Shown here in pieces: positions 24,620 through 32,022 of a stretch of DNA of 34,550 nt; positions within the stretch are counted from its first letter, which is position 1; every line of letters starts with the position of its first letter. This DNA is from Dethiothermospora halolimnae (GTDB lineage Bacteria; Bacillota; Clostridia; Tissierellales; VENL01): NCBI RefSeq assembly GCF_037577855.1, contig NZ_JBAKFX010000043.1, positions 1 to 34,550 of the forward strand, in the 5' to 3' direction. The translations under genes and the position numbers were made by a program. Below the pieces are notes generated by a model. It saw only the letters and a program-made list of their open reading frames with translations. It had not been told where the DNA came from and searched no databases.

Positions 24620-26095
24620 CTACTTAGTGTTAATCCACTCTTTTTCTTTGTTAATCCAGTTTTCATTATCTTCCCTTGAAGCATACCTTAAACATTTAGG
24701 TAACTTGCTTATTCTTTGTCTCTTAACAAATTTACCATATCCCTTTTCTCCTACTATACCTTTATCTAAGTCAAATATAACTTTACCTCTAAGGATTGTT
24801 TTTATTGGTCTTCCTTTAACTTTGGTTCCATGTAATGGATTATATTTTGCCTTTGAAAAAGTTTTTTCTTGGTCTATGGTCCATTCATAATCAAGGTCTA
24901 CAATAGTTAAGTCAGCATCTGAACCTATTTCCATTGAACCTTTTTTAGGATATATACCGTAATTTATGGCTGCATTAGTACTTGTTACATTAACCAGTTG
25001 CCTAAGGGTTAATCTTCCCTTGTTATAACCTTCACTTATTAAAATAGGCATCATAGTTTCTACTCCTGGGATTCCTGGAAATGCGTCCCATATAGTCATG
25101 CCATCTTTAGCCTTCTCAGTTATAATTTCATAGGGAGCATGGTCTGTTCCTATAAAATCCACACTACCATTTATTAATCCTTCCCATAACTCTTGATTGT
25201 CTTTTTTAGATTTCAATGGAGGGGCTATTTTAGCAAAGGCACCGTGTTCAGTCATGGCATCTTGATAGTCTAATATCAGATAATGGGGACAAGTTTCTGA
25301 GGTAACATCAATTCCCCTTTTTTTAGCTTCGCCAATTAGTTTAGCACCGACACCGCTACCCATATGAACAATATGAGCCCTTGCCCCAGTATCTTCTGCA
25401 AAACTAATAACTAACTCTATAGCCACCTTTTCCACAAGTTGATTCCTCGCCTCAGCCCATGCAGGGGCATCGGTTCTTCCCTCTTTTTCAAATTTCTTAG
25501 TATAGAAATCAGCCATTGCAAAATTTTCTGCATGTACTCCTATTGGAAGTCCAGTTTTAGCCACTGCCCTAAATGCTTCTAACATCTCAGGGTCAGTAAC
25601 CCTTGGATATGTTGGAACCGAAGGGGTCATATATACCTTAAAGGCACATACACCTTCCTTTGCCTGCTCCTCAACAATATGAAGATTTCCTTCCCTTACA
25701 TCCTCGCCTGTCACACCACCCCATAGGGCATAATCAACTATAGCATCATCTTTTATAGCATTTATTTTATTGTGTAACTGGTCTACACTTCTAACTGATG
25801 GTTTTGAACAACAGGGCATATCCATGATTGTTGTAATACCACCGGCAGCTGCCGAAGACGAGCCAGTAAAGAAATTTTCTCTATGGGTAAATCCTGGATC
25901 CATAAAATGGGTATGGGAATCAAACCCTCCAGGTATAACTAAATTACCCTTTGCATCTATAGTTTCCTTTGCATCCACGCCATCTATATCCGTTAAAAAT
26001 CCTGATATTTTTTCGTTTTTCACTAATATATTGGTAGCTACCGTATCATTTTCACCCTTAGGAATTTTAGCATTTTTGATAATAAGATCTAACAT
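24620..26095 (-). CDS. Hydantoinase/allantoinase-like cyclic amidohydrolase, copy 1
   Basis: A 491-residue binuclear-metal amidohydrolase of the dihydropyrimidinase/allantoinase group. All ligands are present: HTH (His61, His63), the carbamylated lysine in AFKVYMTPS (Lys153), HAEN (His188), HIVH (His244) and GTDHAP (Asp318). Substrates of this group are cyclic amides or ureides. In this context xanthine ring opening to 4-ureido-5-imidazolecarboxylate is the likely reaction, shared with or divided between this and the adjacent copy (inference). It differs from copy 2 at the metal site: HMGSG instead of HMSSG (Gly246) and SETCPHYL instead of AEATPHYL. It has a C-terminal tail of about 30 residues ending WINTK. 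The ATG is 11 nt from AAGGAGG, slightly long. Confidence 0.85.
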   Translation of the reverse strand: MLDLIIKNAKIPKGENDTVATNILVKNEKISGFLTDIDGVDAKETIDAKGNLVIPGGFDSHTHFMDPGFTHRENFFTGSSSAAAGGITTIMDMPCCSKPSVRSVDQLHNKINAIKDDAIVDYALWGGVTGEDVREGNLHIVEEQAKEGVCAFKVYMTPSVPTYPRVTDPEMLEAFRAVAKTGLPIGVHAENFAMADFYTKKFEKEGRTDAPAWAEARNQLVEKVAIELVISFAEDTGARAHIVHMGSGVGAKLIGEAKKRGIDVTSETCPHYLILDYQDAMTEHGAFAKIAPPLKSKKDNQELWEGLINGSVDFIGTDHAPYEIITEKAKDGMTIWDAFPGIPGVETMMPILISEGYNKGRLTLRQLVNVTSTNAAINYGIYPKKGSMEIGSDADLTIVDLDYEWTIDQEKTFSKAKYNPLHGTKVKGRPIKTILRGKVIFDLDKGIVGEKGYGKFVKRQRISKLPKCLRYASREDNENWINKEKEWINTK

Positions 26096-26262
26096 TAATC
26101 AAACTACCTCCTTTTATATTTTAAAAGTTATGGTTTGGTAAACATTTAAAACCTCGGAAGTATTATTCCCTAGATTAAGAATTTATATTTATCTAGCTTT
26201 AGTTTAATTAATTTCACTAAAATTCCTTTGGGAAAACTTTATTTACTAAAATATCTATTTAA
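26096..26262. other. Gap between the two amidohydrolase genes
   Basis: This 167-bp AT-rich gap contains the copy 1 ribosome site. I see no convincing promoter, but it is longer than the other gaps in the operon, so an internal promoter is possible. Confidence 0.3.
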
Positions 26263-27735
26263 TTATTTAGTATTGATCCATGTATGAGGAGCATTAGCAA
26301 ATGTTTCTTCTCCCCTTGAAGAATATCTAATATCTTTAGTTAATTTGCTTATTCTTTGTCTCTTAACAAATTGACCATATCCTTCTTGACCAACTACTCC
26401 GTCTTTATCATCATAAACAACAGTACCACGTACAATAGTTTTAACTGGCTTACCTTTTAATTTCATGCCATGTAGTGGATTGTATTTAGCCATAGTATAA
26501 GAATCTTTTTGGTCTATAGTCCACTCATAGTCAAGATCTACTATAGCAAAGTCAGCATCTGATCCTATTTCCATAGCACCTTTTTTAGGATATAAACCAT
26601 ATTGAACAGCTGCATTAGTACTTAACACATTAACTAATTGTCTTAGTGTTAATCTTCCCTTATTATATCCTTCACTTACTAGGATAGGAAGCATAGTTTC
26701 AACCCCTGGGATTCCTGGGAATGCATTCCATATAGTTGATCCTTCATAATCTTTTTCCGTTTCTATTTCATATGGAGCATGGTCAGTACCTACGAAGTCT
26801 ACACTTCCGTTTGCTAAACCTTCCCATAATTCTTCATTATCTTTTTTAGTTCTTAGTGGCGGAGCTATTTTAGCAAATGCACCGTGTTCTGTCATAGCAT
26901 CTTTATAGTTTATAGTTAAATAGTGAGGAGTTGCCTCTGCCGTTACATCTATTCCCCTCTTCTTAGCTTCTCCTACTAATTTAGCACCGATTCCACTACT
27001 CATATGAACTATGTGAAGTCTCGCACCAGTATCTTCAGCAAAGCTTATACCTAATTCGATAGCCACTTTTTCGATTAATGTATTTCTAGCCTCAGCCCAT
27101 GCAGGACCATCTGTTCTTCCCTCTTTTTCAAACTTCTTAGTATAGTAATCTGCCATTGCAAAGTTCTCTGCATGAATTCCCACTGGAAGACCTGTTTTAG
27201 CTACAGCTCTAAAAGCTTCTAACATTTCTGGGTCAGTAACCCTTTGGTATGTTGGAACTGAAGGAGTCATGTAACATTTAAATGCACACACACCATAGTC
27301 GGCTTGTTCTTGCACATTGTGTAGGTTTCCTTCTCTTACATCTTCACCTGTAACTCCACCCCACATAGCATAGTCAACTATTGCTTTATCTTTTATAGCA
27401 TCTAATTTCATTTCAAGTTCGTTTACGCTTCTAACTGAAGGCTTTGAACAACAAGGCATATCCATAATTGTTGTAATACCACCTGCAGCTGCTGAAGATG
27501 TACCTGTTAAGAAGTTTTCTCTATGAGTAAATCCTGGATCCATAAAGTGAGTATGGGAATCAAATCCTCCAGGTATAACTAGGTTACCCTCTGCATCTAT
27601 AACTTCCTTTGTATCTATACCATCTATGTCTATAAGGAAACCTTTAATTACACCATCTTTCACTAATATATTTGTTTCTACAGTATCATTTTCCCCTTTA
27701 GGGATTCTTGCGTTTTTAATTATAAGATCATACAT
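26263..27735 (-). CDS. Hydantoinase/allantoinase-like cyclic amidohydrolase, copy 2
   Basis: A 490-residue close paralogue of copy 1 with the same complete metal site (His61, His63, Lys153, His188, His244, Asp318). It carries Ser246 (HMSSG), the usual residue in hydantoinases, and AEATPHYL. The two proteins are alike almost end to end, pointing to a tandem duplication with later specialisation. One copy may open xanthine and the other a different purine or the later imidazolone ring; sequence alone cannot decide. Simple automated naming would call both allantoinase, but no other allantoin pathway gene is present. The C-terminal tail again ends in WINTK after a diverged linker. The ATG has AAAGGAG 9 nt upstream. 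Confidence 0.85.
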   Translation of the reverse strand: MYDLIIKNARIPKGENDTVETNILVKDGVIKGFLIDIDGIDTKEVIDAEGNLVIPGGFDSHTHFMDPGFTHRENFLTGTSSAAAGGITTIMDMPCCSKPSVRSVNELEMKLDAIKDKAIVDYAMWGGVTGEDVREGNLHNVQEQADYGVCAFKCYMTPSVPTYQRVTDPEMLEAFRAVAKTGLPVGIHAENFAMADYYTKKFEKEGRTDGPAWAEARNTLIEKVAIELGISFAEDTGARLHIVHMSSGIGAKLVGEAKKRGIDVTAEATPHYLTINYKDAMTEHGAFAKIAPPLRTKKDNEELWEGLANGSVDFVGTDHAPYEIETEKDYEGSTIWNAFPGIPGVETMLPILVSEGYNKGRLTLRQLVNVLSTNAAVQYGLYPKKGAMEIGSDADFAIVDLDYEWTIDQKDSYTMAKYNPLHGMKLKGKPVKTIVRGTVVYDDKDGVVGQEGYGQFVKRQRISKLTKDIRYSSRGEETFANAPHTWINTK

Positions 27736-27788
27736 TTTATTTACACTCCTTTAAAGTATATTTTAAAAAGTTAACGTTTTCATAGCTC

Positions 27789-27827
27789 CTTAAGATTTCG
27801 GGGAAGTATCTCCCCTGAAACCTTAAG
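27789..27827. other. Long hairpin between fhs and amidohydrolase copy 2
   Basis: The arms CTTAAGATTTCGGGGA and TCCCCTGAAACCTTAAG pair with two small mismatches around a 6-nt loop. It lies 14 bp past the fhs stop. No U tract follows on the minus strand. Next to it (27770-27781) is the 12-mer GTTAACGTTTTC, also seen upstream of permease 1. Confidence 0.5.
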
Positions 27828-27841
27828 ATTTATTTGAAATA

Positions 27842-29512
27842 TTAGAATAAACCTGTTATTTCACCTTTTTCAGATATATCCATTCTATTAGCAGCTGGAA
27901 CCTTAGGAAGTCCTGGCATTGTCATTACATTACCAGTAAGGGCTACTAAGAATCCTGCACCAGCTGAAACTCTAATCTCTCTTACCGTTACCCTAAATCC
28001 TTCAGGTCTTCCTAGAAGACTTGGGTCGTCTGAGAATGAGTATTGTGTTTTAGCCATACAAACCGGCATTTTATCAAGGCCTAATTCAGCATACTTCTTG
28101 ATTTGTTTCTTACACTTTTTAGTGAAGTCTACACCATCTGCACCATATACTTCCTTAGTTATTTTTTCTATTTTCTCTTCTATTGTTCCTTCAACATCAT
28201 ATAGAGGTTTGAATTCTGAAGGTTTACTTTCAACAACTTCCACAACCTTCTTAGCTAGCTCAACGCCACCTTCTCCTCCATTTGCCCAAACTTCTGATAA
28301 TACAACATCGGCTCCTGCTTCTTTACATTTTTCATCAAGTAACTTAAGCTCTGCTTCTGTATCGGTTGGGAATTTATTTATAGCAACTACTGCTGGTACT
28401 CCAAATTTATTAACATTCTCTATATGTTTTTGTAGGTTTTCGAACCCTTTCTTAAGAGCTTCAAGGTTTTCTTCAGCTAAATCAGCTTTAGCTACTCCTC
28501 CGTGCATTTTAAGAGCTCTTACTGTTGCAACTATTACTGTTGCATCAGGTTTAAGGTCTGCAAATCTACATTTAATATCAAAGAACTTCTCAGCACCTAA
28601 GTCAGCACCAAACCCTGCCTCTGTTACAGTATATTCAGCAAGTTTAAGGGACATCTTTGTTGCCATAACACTATTACACCCATGGGCAATGTTAGCAAAC
28701 GGGCCACCATGGATAAATGCAGGTGTATTTTCAAGTGTTTGTACTAAGTTAGGCTTAATAGCATCTTTAAGAAGTAACGTTAAAGATCCTGTTGCTTCCA
28801 ATTGATCAGCTGTTACTGGCTCGTTATCATAAGTGTATGCTACAATCATTTTTCCTATTCTTTCTTTTAAATCTTCTAAGTCTGTAGCTAAACAAAGAAT
28901 CGCCATTATTTCAGATGCAACTGTGATATCAAATCCATCTTCTCTAGGAACTCCTTGAGTCCTTCCACCTAATCCGATTACTATGTTCCTTAAAGCACGA
29001 TCATTCATATCAATTACTCTTTTCCAAGTTATTCTTCTTGGATCTATATTTAGCTTATTCCCTTGGTGTAGATGATTATCAAGTAATGCTGATAAAAGGT
29101 TATGAGCTGTAGTTATGGCATGTACATCTCCTGTAAAGTGAAGATTTATATCTTCCATTGGGACAACCTGTGCGTATCCTCCACCTGCTGCACCACCTTT
29201 TATTCCAAAACAAGGTCCAAGGGAAGGCTCTCTTAATGTTGATATGGCAGTTTTACCAATTTTATTAAGTCCCATACTAAGACCTATATTAGTTGTCGTC
29301 TTTCCTTCTCCCGCTGGAGTTGGGTTTATAGCAGTAACTAATACAAGTTTTCCATCTTCTTTCTCTTCTAGTCTATCGAAAGTTTCAAGGGAAACTTTTG
29401 CTTTGTTCTTTCCGTATAGCTCAAGTTCCTCTTCTTTTATTCCAAGTCCTTTTGCTATTTCTGATATATGAAGCATATTTGCCTCTTGTGCTATTTGTAC
29501 ATCTGTTTTCAC
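27842..29512 (-). CDS. fhs: Formate-tetrahydrofolate ligase
   Basis: A 556-residue enzyme that interconverts formate + THF + ATP with 10-formyl-THF. It has the ATP-binding loop TPAGEGKTTTNIGLS (65-79), RE PSLGPCFGIKGGAAGGGYAQ region (EPSLGPCFGIKGGAAGGG), NRALRNIVIGLGG and GAGFLVALTGNVMTMPGLP, all typical; the length is exactly that of the family. In purine fermenters it runs in reverse, making ATP from the formyl group derived from formiminoglycine, so it is the energy-yielding step of this operon. Start: GTG with AAAGGGGG 7 nt upstream. It is not clearly targeted to the shell and is likely cytosolic. Confidence 0.97.
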   Translation of the reverse strand: MKTDVQIAQEANMLHISEIAKGLGIKEEELELYGKNKAKVSLETFDRLEEKEDGKLVLVTAINPTPAGEGKTTTNIGLSMGLNKIGKTAISTLREPSLGPCFGIKGGAAGGGYAQVVPMEDINLHFTGDVHAITTAHNLLSALLDNHLHQGNKLNIDPRRITWKRVIDMNDRALRNIVIGLGGRTQGVPREDGFDITVASEIMAILCLATDLEDLKERIGKMIVAYTYDNEPVTADQLEATGSLTLLLKDAIKPNLVQTLENTPAFIHGGPFANIAHGCNSVMATKMSLKLAEYTVTEAGFGADLGAEKFFDIKCRFADLKPDATVIVATVRALKMHGGVAKADLAEENLEALKKGFENLQKHIENVNKFGVPAVVAINKFPTDTEAELKLLDEKCKEAGADVVLSEVWANGGEGGVELAKKVVEVVESKPSEFKPLYDVEGTIEEKIEKITKEVYGADGVDFTKKCKKQIKKYAELGLDKMPVCMAKTQYSFSDDPSLLGRPEGFRVTVREIRVSAGAGFLVALTGNVMTMPGLPKVPAANRMDISEKGEITGLF

Positions 29513-29536
29513 TAGTATTACCCCCTTTAAAAGTAG

Positions 29537-29560
29537 GCCATTAAGGACATCCTTAATGGC
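29537..29560. other. Hairpin between the formiminotransferase and fhs genes
   Basis: An 11-bp stem (GCCATTAAGGA / TCCTTAATGGC) with a 2-nt loop. The T tract lies on the plus strand; minus-strand transcripts would pass with little termination, although the stem could protect or partition the mRNA. Confidence 0.5.
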
Positions 29561-29570
29561 TTTTCATATA

Positions 29571-30500
29571 TTACTTCATTAAGTGCGTTTCTAGAATTTG
29601 TTCTTTTCTAAATCCTTCTAGTCCTAGGAAGAATTCTAATGAATTCATTAGGTGCTCTAATTTAACAGGTCCTACTATTTCTGAACCAGTTACATTTACT
29701 CCATACCTTGCAGCTTCTTGTTTAACAAAATTGAAAGTTCTATAAAGAGGAGTCTTAGTACAATCAAACATATTCATTGAAACAACTACTCCATCTCTTT
29801 CTGGGAACTTAATTCCAACCGCTCTTACTGTTGAGAAACCACCACTTGGTCCCCTTACAGCCTTACCTATTTTTTTAGCTATGCTAACATCTTCAGTATC
29901 TAAGAATACATTATATGCTGTTAATCCTTCTTTATCAGCACTAACTATTGTAGCACCTGACTTCTCACTAAGCATTCCATCAACACTTAACTCAGGCTTT
30001 CTATCTTCATAGTCTGGGTGAGATTTATCTTTTAATAGATCCCTTAATCCTTCATACTGTCCCTTTCTTATAAAGCCTAATGATTTTCTTCTATCATCTC
30101 TAGCATTTTGACCTGAGAAGAATACAGGAATCTTAGTTTTTTCGTGTAACTCTTTACCTATTTCTTCAGCAAGCTCTACACATTCATCAAGCTCTATGTT
30201 CTTGAATGGAAATAGAGGTATAGTGTCTTGGGCACCTATTCTTGGGTGAGAACCTTCTTGCTTAGTCATATCAATTAATTCGATTGACTTCTCCGCCATA
30301 TTAAGTAATGCTTCTTTTAATGGAGCTGGCTCTCCAATCGCTGTAACAACTGTTCTGTTAAAGTCATGCTCTGGCTCATAACTTACTAACTGAACCCCAT
30401 CTACTTTTCTTACCTCATCAACAATAGCTTCAATAACATCCTCATCTCTACCGTTGCTAAAGTTAGGAACGGCTAATATATACTTCTTATCTACTGCCAT
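29571..30500 (-). CDS. Formiminotransferase (FTCD N-domain type), candidate glycine formiminotransferase
   Basis: A 309-residue protein equivalent to the formiminotransferase half of mammalian FTCD. It has LAVPNFSNGRDED, EPEHDFNRTVVT, EGSHPRIGAQD (His85, in the place of the catalytic His82 of FTCD), SADKEGLTAYNVFLDTED and FDCTKTPLYRTF. Homologues are usually named glutamate formimidoyltransferase. No histidine degradation genes lie nearby, but xanthine fermentation needs a glycine formiminotransferase that moves the formimino group from formiminoglycine to THF, so glycine is the probable acceptor product (inference). The cyclodeaminase domain is absent and no separate gene for it is in the window. 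I choose ATG 30500 with AAGGAGG 8 nt upstream; upstream in-frame codons have no ribosome site. It is the first gene of the operon. Confidence 0.88.
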   Translation of the reverse strand: MAVDKKYILAVPNFSNGRDEDVIEAIVDEVRKVDGVQLVSYEPEHDFNRTVVTAIGEPAPLKEALLNMAEKSIELIDMTKQEGSHPRIGAQDTIPLFPFKNIELDECVELAEEIGKELHEKTKIPVFFSGQNARDDRRKSLGFIRKGQYEGLRDLLKDKSHPDYEDRKPELSVDGMLSEKSGATIVSADKEGLTAYNVFLDTEDVSIAKKIGKAVRGPSGGFSTVRAVGIKFPERDGVVVSMNMFDCTKTPLYRTFNFVKQEAARYGVNVTGSEIVGPVKLEHLMNSLEFFLGLEGFRKEQILETHLMK

Positions 30501-30914
30501 TTGCATTGCCTCCTTAATATATGTATTTTTAAAAAAAGTTATTATCAAATTTTTAACATCTAACAATTTAGCTTTGCTTCATTTTTCACTGTGATTTAAT
30601 AATATCATAAAACTTAATTTTTCCCCTTGTTATTACTTTACAAATCTTTTATGGCTTTACCCCTGTCTTTAATAAATAATTTTGTTTGATATATACAATA
30701 TATGTTTGATTATAAGTCTCTATCCATACATATACCCTTTATTTAACCTCCTTAAAATATTTTTGGTGCTATTAGATATGTTAAGCAAAAAAACTTTTTT
30801 TATTCCTTTGTGTAATTTTCATGAAGAAATTTTTTTCATAAATAGTATAATGATAGTAAATTATAAAATGGGTAATAATATAATAAATCCATTTAAAAAG
30901 AAAGGAGTTTATTT
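30501..30914. promoter_or_regulatory. Divergent control region of the purine operon
   Basis: This 414-bp AT-rich gap separates the minus-strand operon from the plus-strand cyclase gene and must hold both promoters. A direct repeat of TGTTTGAT (30683-30690 and 30703-30710) is spaced exactly 20 bp apart and extends to TGTTTGATATATA / TGTTTGATTATA, a plausible binding site for the nearby PucR-type activator. On the plus strand a TATAAT (30846-30851) lies 63 bp before the cyclase start but has no good -35 box, consistent with activator dependence. I see no gene here; one short open frame has no ribosome site or recognisable product. Confidence 0.5.
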
Positions 30915-31607
30915 ATGAGTTTACGTTTAGTAGATTTATCCCAAGAGATATTTCAAGGGATGTCAGTTTTCCCTATGCATCAAAAAACTTTTATAATGAA
31001 AAACATGACCCACGAACAAAATATGGAGGATACCGGAAGTAAAGCTTTAGGCTTTTCTGCAAGAAATCTTCTTATGAGTGAACATTGTGGTACCCATAGT
31101 GATGGAGTTTGGGAGTATAAGCCCTCAGGAGAAACTATTGATAAAATGCCTATAGAATATTTCTGGGGCAGTGCAATATGTATTGACTTATCCCATGTTC
31201 CTGCAACTAGATACATTGAACCTAGGGATTTAGAAGAAGCTGTTAGAAAATCAGGTCAACAAATCCAACGGGGTGATATTGTATTAATGTATACAGGTCA
31301 TTTTGATAGGAATTTTGGAACTGATAAATGGCAAACTACATATTCAGGTCTTAGTTATGATGCCGCCAAATGGCTTGCTGAAAGGGGAGTTGTTAACATA
31401 GGGGTAGATGCTCCGGCGATTGACCATCCCGATGATATTAATTTCTCTGGTCATTTAGTTTGTGGAGAATATGACATCACTAACACGGAAAATCTTTGTA
31501 ACCTTGATAAAGTAGTTAATAGAAGATTCTTATACATCGGTCTTCCCCTTAAAATCCGTGATGGCTCAGGCTCTCCAATACGTGCCGTTGCATTATTAGA
31601 AGACTAA
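30915..31607 (+). CDS. Cyclase-family (kynurenine formamidase-like) hydrolase, candidate 4-imidazolonase
   Basis: A 230-residue metal hydrolase of the cyclase/isatin hydrolase family, whose members open cyclic amides or cleave N-formyl groups. The metal motif is HCGTHSD (His57, His61, Asp63). In most relatives this continues DxPxH, but here it reads DGVWE, so Glu67 stands where the second-shell or catalytic His is expected. Later motifs (RGDIVLMYTGHFDRN, LAERGVVNIGVDAPAIDH, LPLKIRDGSGSPIRAVAL) are typical. The remaining unassigned step of the pathway is opening of 4-imidazolone to formiminoglycine, a cyclic amide hydrolysis that fits this family (inference). It is transcribed divergently from the operon with a strong AAAGGAG site 8 nt before the ATG. 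Confidence 0.8.
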   Translation: MSLRLVDLSQEIFQGMSVFPMHQKTFIMKNMTHEQNMEDTGSKALGFSARNLLMSEHCGTHSDGVWEYKPSGETIDKMPIEYFWGSAICIDLSHVPATRYIEPRDLEEAVRKSGQQIQRGDIVLMYTGHFDRNFGTDKWQTTYSGLSYDAAKWLAERGVVNIGVDAPAIDHPDDINFSGHLVCGEYDITNTENLCNLDKVVNRRFLYIGLPLKIRDGSGSPIRAVALLED

Positions 31608-31734
31608 TAAAAATATTTCTAGACAAAATACAACATTTTATGATAAAATATTTAAGACTAAAACCTAAGTCTTAACACTTTCCCCAATTATTTTACATCC
31701 TTAAACCCAAATACTTAATGTATTTGGTCCCCTT

Positions 31735-31764
31735 AAAGAAGTGGCCATGGCCACTTCTTTTTTT
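31735..31764 (+). terminator. Terminator of the cyclase gene
   Basis: A perfect palindrome (arm AAAGAAGTGGCCA) followed by TTTT. It lies about 130 bp past the cyclase stop. A smaller stem (CCAAATAC/GTATTTGG) precedes it at about 31707-31727. Confidence 0.8.
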
Positions 31765-31778
31765 GTTATAAATAAAAA

Positions 31779-32020
31779 AGTCCCCTTAAGGGGACTCAGA
31801 CTGCCTTCTAAGTATCTTTAGACAAAGTAAGCAAAAATGGGAGCCATCCCGCAGGATTTGTGAAAATATAGAATAAGGGAGAAAATCATTTGAATTCCAC
31901 TGTTTGAGCATAGCGAGTTTGGAATTCTATTTTCGACCGTTTCTATATATTTTCCAAATCCGAGGACTGGCGGACATTTTTGCTTACTTTGTCACTACGC
32001 TTAGTCCCCTTAAGGGGACT
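31779..32020. repeat. 242-bp nested inverted-repeat element with outward terminators
   Basis: The element is bounded by two identical 18-bp palindromes, AGTCCCCTTAAGGGGACT (31779-31796 and 32003-32020), each followed outward by a T tract. Inside are perfect 19-bp inverted arms (starting GACAAAGTAAGC at 31821 and ending at 31993), then imperfect arms (GGATTTGTGAAAATATAGAA against TTCTATATATTTTCCAAATC), and at the centre GAATTCCA/TGGAATTC around TGTTTGAGCATAGCGAGTT. The whole stretch can fold into one long stem. It contains no gene. It may be a MITE-like repeat or a structured RNA, and it also acts as a two-way terminator between the convergent genes. Confidence 0.75.
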
Positions 32021-32022
32021 TT

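Noticed and set aside
24620..27735. Allantoin degradation genes (two allantoinases)
   Set aside because: No allantoate amidohydrolase, ureidoglycolate or glyoxylate genes are present; the neighbours fit xanthine fermentation better.
29571..30500. Histidine degradation gene (glutamate formimidoyltransferase)
   Set aside because: No hutH, hutU or hutI is nearby and the gene heads the xanthine operon; a glycine-linked role is preferred, although not proven.
30682..30918. Short plus-strand open frame before the cyclase gene
   Set aside because: It has no ribosome site, is AT-rich with no recognisable product, and covers the divergent control region.
31779..32020. CRISPR array
   Set aside because: The repeats are two palindromes at the ends of one folded element, without regular repeat-spacer units or cas genes.
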